64,000 nt of DNA from Leptospira sp. B5-022. Its GTDB lineage: Bacteria; Spirochaetota; Leptospiria; Leptospirales; Leptospiraceae. Each line of letters opens with the position of its first letter. Position 1 is the first letter of the stretch. The translations under genes and the position numbers were made by a program. The notes beneath the pieces are model-generated. The model had not been told where the DNA came from and did no database searches. It was given only the letters and a program-made list of their open reading frames with translations. Of the stretch, positions 60,561-64,000 are shown one piece after another. Location of the stretch: contig NZ_ANIJ01000025.1 of the NCBI RefSeq assembly GCF_000347035.1, positions 124,001-188,000 on the forward strand. Direction: 5' to 3'.

Positions 60561-60696
60561 AAATTGGTGCTATATTGGATGGGAAAATATTGCGAAAACG
60601 GATCTCCGAAAATTCTATTTTGAGCGTGAAACTCATGCAACGCTTGGTTGAAAGCAAAGCACGGCTAGAGCCATTTCTCGGCTTTCGAATCTTAGA

Positions 60697-61038
60697 TTAG
60701 GAGTTAGAAGGTGGAGGAATATTCAGCAGATGCTGAGATAATAATTTATTGTGTTGGAATTGAAACCTATCCTGTCGGGAAATATCTGAGTTAGAGAGAC
60801 CTGGGGTGTTTATTTCAGAAGTTAAAAAATCTCCCCAAACCATTTCCGAAGGATCGGTGGTTTCAACGAGATCGCTTAATTCTTCTATATCGGTCTCTTG
60901 TCCGATGATTGTCTGTGATTGTTCGGACTTCTTCCCGGGATAAGGGCTGTTGGATGATCCGGAATGCAGAAAAAATAATAGAGTAAATAGGGCTAAGGAA
61001 GCCGAAACGAACCTTAGTTTTTTTCCTCTTAGGACCAT
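60697..61038 (-). CDS. Small exported protein, function unknown
   Basis: The 113-residue protein has an N-terminal signal-like helix (KLRFVSASLALFTLLFFLHS) and a polar mature part without Cys. The C-terminus is PPPSNS. No motif or family recognised. It follows pgi by 57 bases on the same strand and may be co-transcribed. Base use is similar to its neighbours. A periplasmic location is inferred. Confidence 0.5.
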   Translation of the reverse strand: MVLRGKKLRFVSASLALFTLLFFLHSGSSNSPYPGKKSEQSQTIIGQETDIEELSDLVETTDPSEMVWGDFLTSEINTPGLSNSDISRQDRFQFQHNKLLSQHLLNIPPPSNS

Positions 61039-61095
61039 ACTGATCTAATCCGAAACCTAAACGAATCTCTGTCAAGCGTTTAGAGATCCTTTTTC

Positions 61096-62436
61096 TTAGA
61101 CCCCTTTTTTGCGAAGAGATTCCCTTAAATTTTCAAACCCTGGTTTTCCGAGTAATGCGAACATATTTTTTTTATACGCTTCCACTCCAGGTTGATCGAA
61201 TGGATTTACACCCAATACATTTCCTGAAACTCCGCATGCTAATTCGAAAAAATACATCATTTGGCCTAAACTATTCGGGCCTGTGTCTGAAAATAAGATC
61301 TCCAAACAAGGTATTCCCCCTTCCGAGTGCGCCACAAGAGTACCAAGAAATGCCTGTAAGTTCACTTCTTCCAAATTTTTGGAAGCTAAAAAATTCAGAC
61401 CATCCAGATCGTCGCCGTCTTTAGGAATTAAAACTTTTGCTGCGGTGTTTTTGGAATACAGTACCGTCTCGAAAATATTTCGTTCTCCTTCTTGCAGATA
61501 TTGGCCAAGAGAATGTAGATCCGTAGTCAGTTCTACGGAAGCGGGAAAAATTCCCTTACCTTCTTTACCTTCGCTTTCTCCGAATAATTGTTTCCACCAT
61601 TCTGTTAGAGTACGGATAGAAGGATTATAATTTGCGATTACTTCTATCTTCTTTCCGGAATTATAAAATAGATTTCTGTAAGCTGAATAAATGCAGGCGG
61701 TATTTTTATGAGGAGAACTTTCCGAGATCAAAAAGTCGGCAGCTTCCGAAAACCCTTCCCAAAAAGCGAATATGTCCACTCCGGCGGCTGCGATCGGAAA
61801 AAGTCCGACAGGAGTTAAAACGGAATATCGTCCGCCTACATTATCCGGAATTGAGAAGGTGGTAAACCCCAACTCATCGGACATTTTACGTAATGCACCT
61901 TTAGAACTGTCGGTTGTTGCTACGATTCTATCTTTCGCCTTTGCACCGTATTTTTTTTTAGCAAGATCCCAAAGTAAACGAAATGCCAAAGCAGGTTCGG
62001 TAGTGGTCCCGGACTTGGAAACCACATTGATGGAAAATTCCCTTTTCTCTAGATATTCTAAAAGTTCAAAATGATAACGTGCATCTAAATGATGTCCCGC
62101 ATAAACGATCTCGGGTGATCCCAAACTAGGAGATTTGAAATACGGTTTGGAAGCCTCTATCACTGCCTTGGTTCCCAGATAAGAACCTCCGATCCCGATC
62201 ACTACGATCGTTTCGGATTGTTTTCTGAATCTTTGTGCCTCGGAATGAATTCGTTCTAATTCTGATTTTTGGATCTGTTGGGGAAGTCGCATCCAGCCTA
62301 AAAATTCGGAACCTGGAGATTTGCCGGACAAAAGATTTTGTAACGCAGAACCCGACTCTTTTAATAAGAGTTCGAAAGATTGGGGATCCGCAAACTCCGA
62401 GGCAAATCTATCGTTTATTTCTAAAGAAAAAGCCAT
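61096..62436 (-). CDS. pgi: Glucose-6-phosphate isomerase
   Basis: Pgi interconverts glucose-6-phosphate and fructose-6-phosphate. The 446 residues match the shorter Bacillus-type enzyme: VVIGIGGSYLGTKAVIE (near 75-91), NVVSKSGTTTEPALAFR (near 135-151), VGGRYSVLTPVGLFP and the C-terminal NPFDQPGVEAYKKNMF. Both SIS domains are complete. It diverges from galK with 135 bases between. Normal length, no anomalies. Confidence 0.95.
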   Translation of the reverse strand: MAFSLEINDRFASEFADPQSFELLLKESGSALQNLLSGKSPGSEFLGWMRLPQQIQKSELERIHSEAQRFRKQSETIVVIGIGGSYLGTKAVIEASKPYFKSPSLGSPEIVYAGHHLDARYHFELLEYLEKREFSINVVSKSGTTTEPALAFRLLWDLAKKKYGAKAKDRIVATTDSSKGALRKMSDELGFTTFSIPDNVGGRYSVLTPVGLFPIAAAGVDIFAFWEGFSEAADFLISESSPHKNTACIYSAYRNLFYNSGKKIEVIANYNPSIRTLTEWWKQLFGESEGKEGKGIFPASVELTTDLHSLGQYLQEGERNIFETVLYSKNTAAKVLIPKDGDDLDGLNFLASKNLEEVNLQAFLGTLVAHSEGGIPCLEILFSDTGPNSLGQMMYFFELACGVSGNVLGVNPFDQPGVEAYKKNMFALLGKPGFENLRESLRKKGV

Positions 62437-62571
62437 CGGTATTCCTCAAAATCGGACATCCGAGACAAATTACTTATGTTAATTGGAATAGCAAGGAAAA
62501 ACGAAATAATTCAACCTTCTAATTTTCCAAAATCCCTTGTAAGTATTTAGTCTTAGATTTTATTTTCCAGA

Positions 62572-63750
62572 ATGACTCTTTCTATCCGAGAGAATCTTTC
62601 TTCTTCTCTTTCCCGTATTTTTACCGATACCCCTGACCTTGGTCCCATTCGTTTTTTCTCCGCCCCGGGTAGGGTGAATATCATAGGAGAACATGTGGAC
62701 TATGCGGGAGGTCTGGTCTTTCCTGCGGCAATCGATTTCAGAACCCACTTCGCGATCCGAACGAATCAACTCGGACTTTTCCGATTGTATTCTTTGGATT
62801 TCCAATCCGAATTTGTAACAAAAGATGTAACCTATTCCGAAGAAAGACCTTGGGCAAATTATATCCTAGGAGTTGTTTCAGAGGCACGTAAATTAGGTTT
62901 AAATGTAGAAGGTTTCGATCTTACCTTTACGGGAAATATTCCCCAAGGTGCGGGACTTTCTTCTTCTGCGGCGTTAGAAGTTGGGGTGGCATTTGCACTT
63001 TCTAAAATTTTTCACTGGGACATCACCCTAGAAAAGATCGCATTACTTTCGCAAGCCGCGGAAAATCATTTTGTAGGTGTTAACTGCGGGATCATGGATC
63101 AGTTTGTGATCGCTGTGGCGAAACCTTCTTCTTGTATTTCTCTGAATACGGAAAGTTTGGAATATTCTTATCACAGTTTGGATCTTCCCGGTTACGAATT
63201 CTATCTGATCGATTCTCAGGTCCCGCACAGTCTAAAGGAAAGTGCGTACAATGACAGAAGAAAAGAAGTAGAATCCGCGACTTCGAAATGTAATAAACTC
63301 TCTCCCGACGTGCGGACTTTAAGCCAGGCGGACTTCTCCCTTATAGAAAAAGCAGGACTGACTCCCAACGAATACAAAAGAGCAACTCATATACTGGGCG
63401 AAAGATCCAGGGCTCAAAACGTTATCCGCTCCTTAAAGGATAAAGACGCGGAGAAGGTCGGAAAAGAATTGTTCTCTTGCCATGAATCACTTTCCAAAAA
63501 CTTCCAAGTCTCCTGCGAAGAAACGGATTTTATCGTAGAATGGTTCCGTTCTGAAAACGTATTAGGAGCCAGAATGATAGGGGGAGGTTTCGGAGGTTGT
63601 GTCCTAGTTTTGGACAAAGAAGGCAGATCTTCTTCCTTATTCTCTAAATTCGAAAAGGAATATTTCCAAAAATTCGGACTAAATGCTAAGCTCTATAAAT
63701 TCTCTATCTCGGAAGGTGTAAGAGAAGACACTTACGTTCCGCTCCAATAA
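62572..63750 (+). CDS. galK: Galactokinase
   Basis: GalK phosphorylates galactose at C1 with ATP. The 392-residue GHMP kinase has the galactose-binding APGRVNIIGEHVDYAGG (near 25-42), the phosphate loop GAGLSSSAALEV (near 125-136) and the late IGGGFGGCVL (near 340). CGIMDQFVIA is also conserved. The first GalK signature is intact. No galT or galE gene is adjacent in the window, so either the Leloir genes are elsewhere or the substrate is a different hexose. Confidence 0.93.
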   Translation: MTLSIRENLSSSLSRIFTDTPDLGPIRFFSAPGRVNIIGEHVDYAGGLVFPAAIDFRTHFAIRTNQLGLFRLYSLDFQSEFVTKDVTYSEERPWANYILGVVSEARKLGLNVEGFDLTFTGNIPQGAGLSSSAALEVGVAFALSKIFHWDITLEKIALLSQAAENHFVGVNCGIMDQFVIAVAKPSSCISLNTESLEYSYHSLDLPGYEFYLIDSQVPHSLKESAYNDRRKEVESATSKCNKLSPDVRTLSQADFSLIEKAGLTPNEYKRATHILGERSRAQNVIRSLKDKDAEKVGKELFSCHESLSKNFQVSCEETDFIVEWFRSENVLGARMIGGGFGGCVLVLDKEGRSSSLFSKFEKEYFQKFGLNAKLYKFSISEGVREDTYVPLQ

Positions 63751-63952
63751 TTAGACCTCATTAAAATATTTAGTCGGGGCCTCAAGAGTATAGGCCTTTG
63801 GGGACAGGCTCTTAAGAGATATATTCTTTGGTGTTAGAAACCGGGATAATGCATTCATCTCGCGAGAGCGTGCAAAAAACGGGATAAAATCCTTGCAGAA
63901 ACCGCTAGTACTTCGATAGTCTTCGCATTCGGTAAAAATAAGCGACCACACT

Positions 63953-64000
63953 ATGGCAGATACTCCTTGGAACCTGGACAGTAAAGATTTCGATCATGAC
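63953..64000 (+). CDS. Start of a gene running off the window
   Basis: The ATG at 63953 opens a frame with no stop for the remaining 16 codons (MADTPWNLDSKDFDHD). The amino-acid composition looks like a normal soluble-protein start, but there is no clear Shine-Dalgarno and too little sequence to name a product. Listed as tentative. Confidence 0.4.
   Translation, partial: MADTPWNLDSKDFDHD

Noticed and set aside
63751..63951. Minus-strand frame of 66 codons after galK
   Set aside because: No ribosome site or motif, and it fills the probable promoter region of the next gene.

Overview
The window reads as chromosomal DNA of a spirochaete of the genus Leptospira. This is an inference from gene content: a FliD-type periplasmic flagellar cap gene, many membrane-anchored PAS/HAMP histidine kinases, 7TM SpoIIE phosphatases, loose spirochaetal lipoboxes, PEGA proteins and frequent TTG starts. 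By eye the GC content is in the low to mid 40s, which fits the intermediate or saprophytic clades better than the AT-rich L. interrogans group. No sequence search was possible. I saw no rRNA, tRNA, CRISPR array, prophage or transposase gene.

Layout. 1-4152 (minus): 5' end of uvrB, a serine-kinase-like ATPase, trmL, an S1-domain protein and an amidohydrolase-like protein that lacks key metal ligands. 4158-8351 (mostly plus): a sensor-type ATPase with a glycosyltransferase, then aroE-folC. 8392-16228 (minus): a long run holding a PEGA protein, two peptide-type ABC permeases without an ATPase, PtsN, RnfD-like and RnfC-like proteins, a Cys-rich protein and a processive glycosyltransferase. 16229-17552: a repeat-rich island around a MotA-like gene. 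17553-21190 (minus): GT-C glycosyltransferase, K+/H+ antiporter, DUF1292 protein. 21377-29427: hybrid histidine kinase, a manA-dnaJ-HNH operon, a STAS protein and ribF. 29649-38072: two tandem SpoIIE phosphatases, fliD with an unknown partner, and an acyl-CoA dehydrogenase. 38235-44892: a very large histidine kinase with a receiver protein, then several small membrane or exported proteins. 45007-49626: ppk1, an FAD oxidase and a DUF374 acyltransferase. 50440-57972: response regulators, histidine kinases and an amgK-murU-like pair. 58366-63750: ECF sigma factor with clpP, a degenerate ATPase with a zinc motif, pgi and galK.

How the genes may work together. Signalling dominates. There are four kinase-type genes (one in two pieces), four receiver proteins, two SpoIIE phosphatases, one STAS antagonist, two free-standing HATPase proteins with recognisable boxes and one decayed relative. 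The last group contains every part class of a partner-switching network, scattered over the window. Cell-envelope genes (three glycosyltransferases, AmgK/MurU-like salvage, PEGA, acyltransferase) are the second theme.

Most unusual points: a histidine kinase cut by a single in-frame TAA between its PAS and HisKA domains (55548-55550); an RnfC/RnfD-like pair with degraded cofactor motifs and no other Rnf subunit; a decayed HATPase paralogue carrying a paired CxxC motif; and several families of dispersed intergenic repeats, one of which supplies the stop codon of the MotA-like gene.
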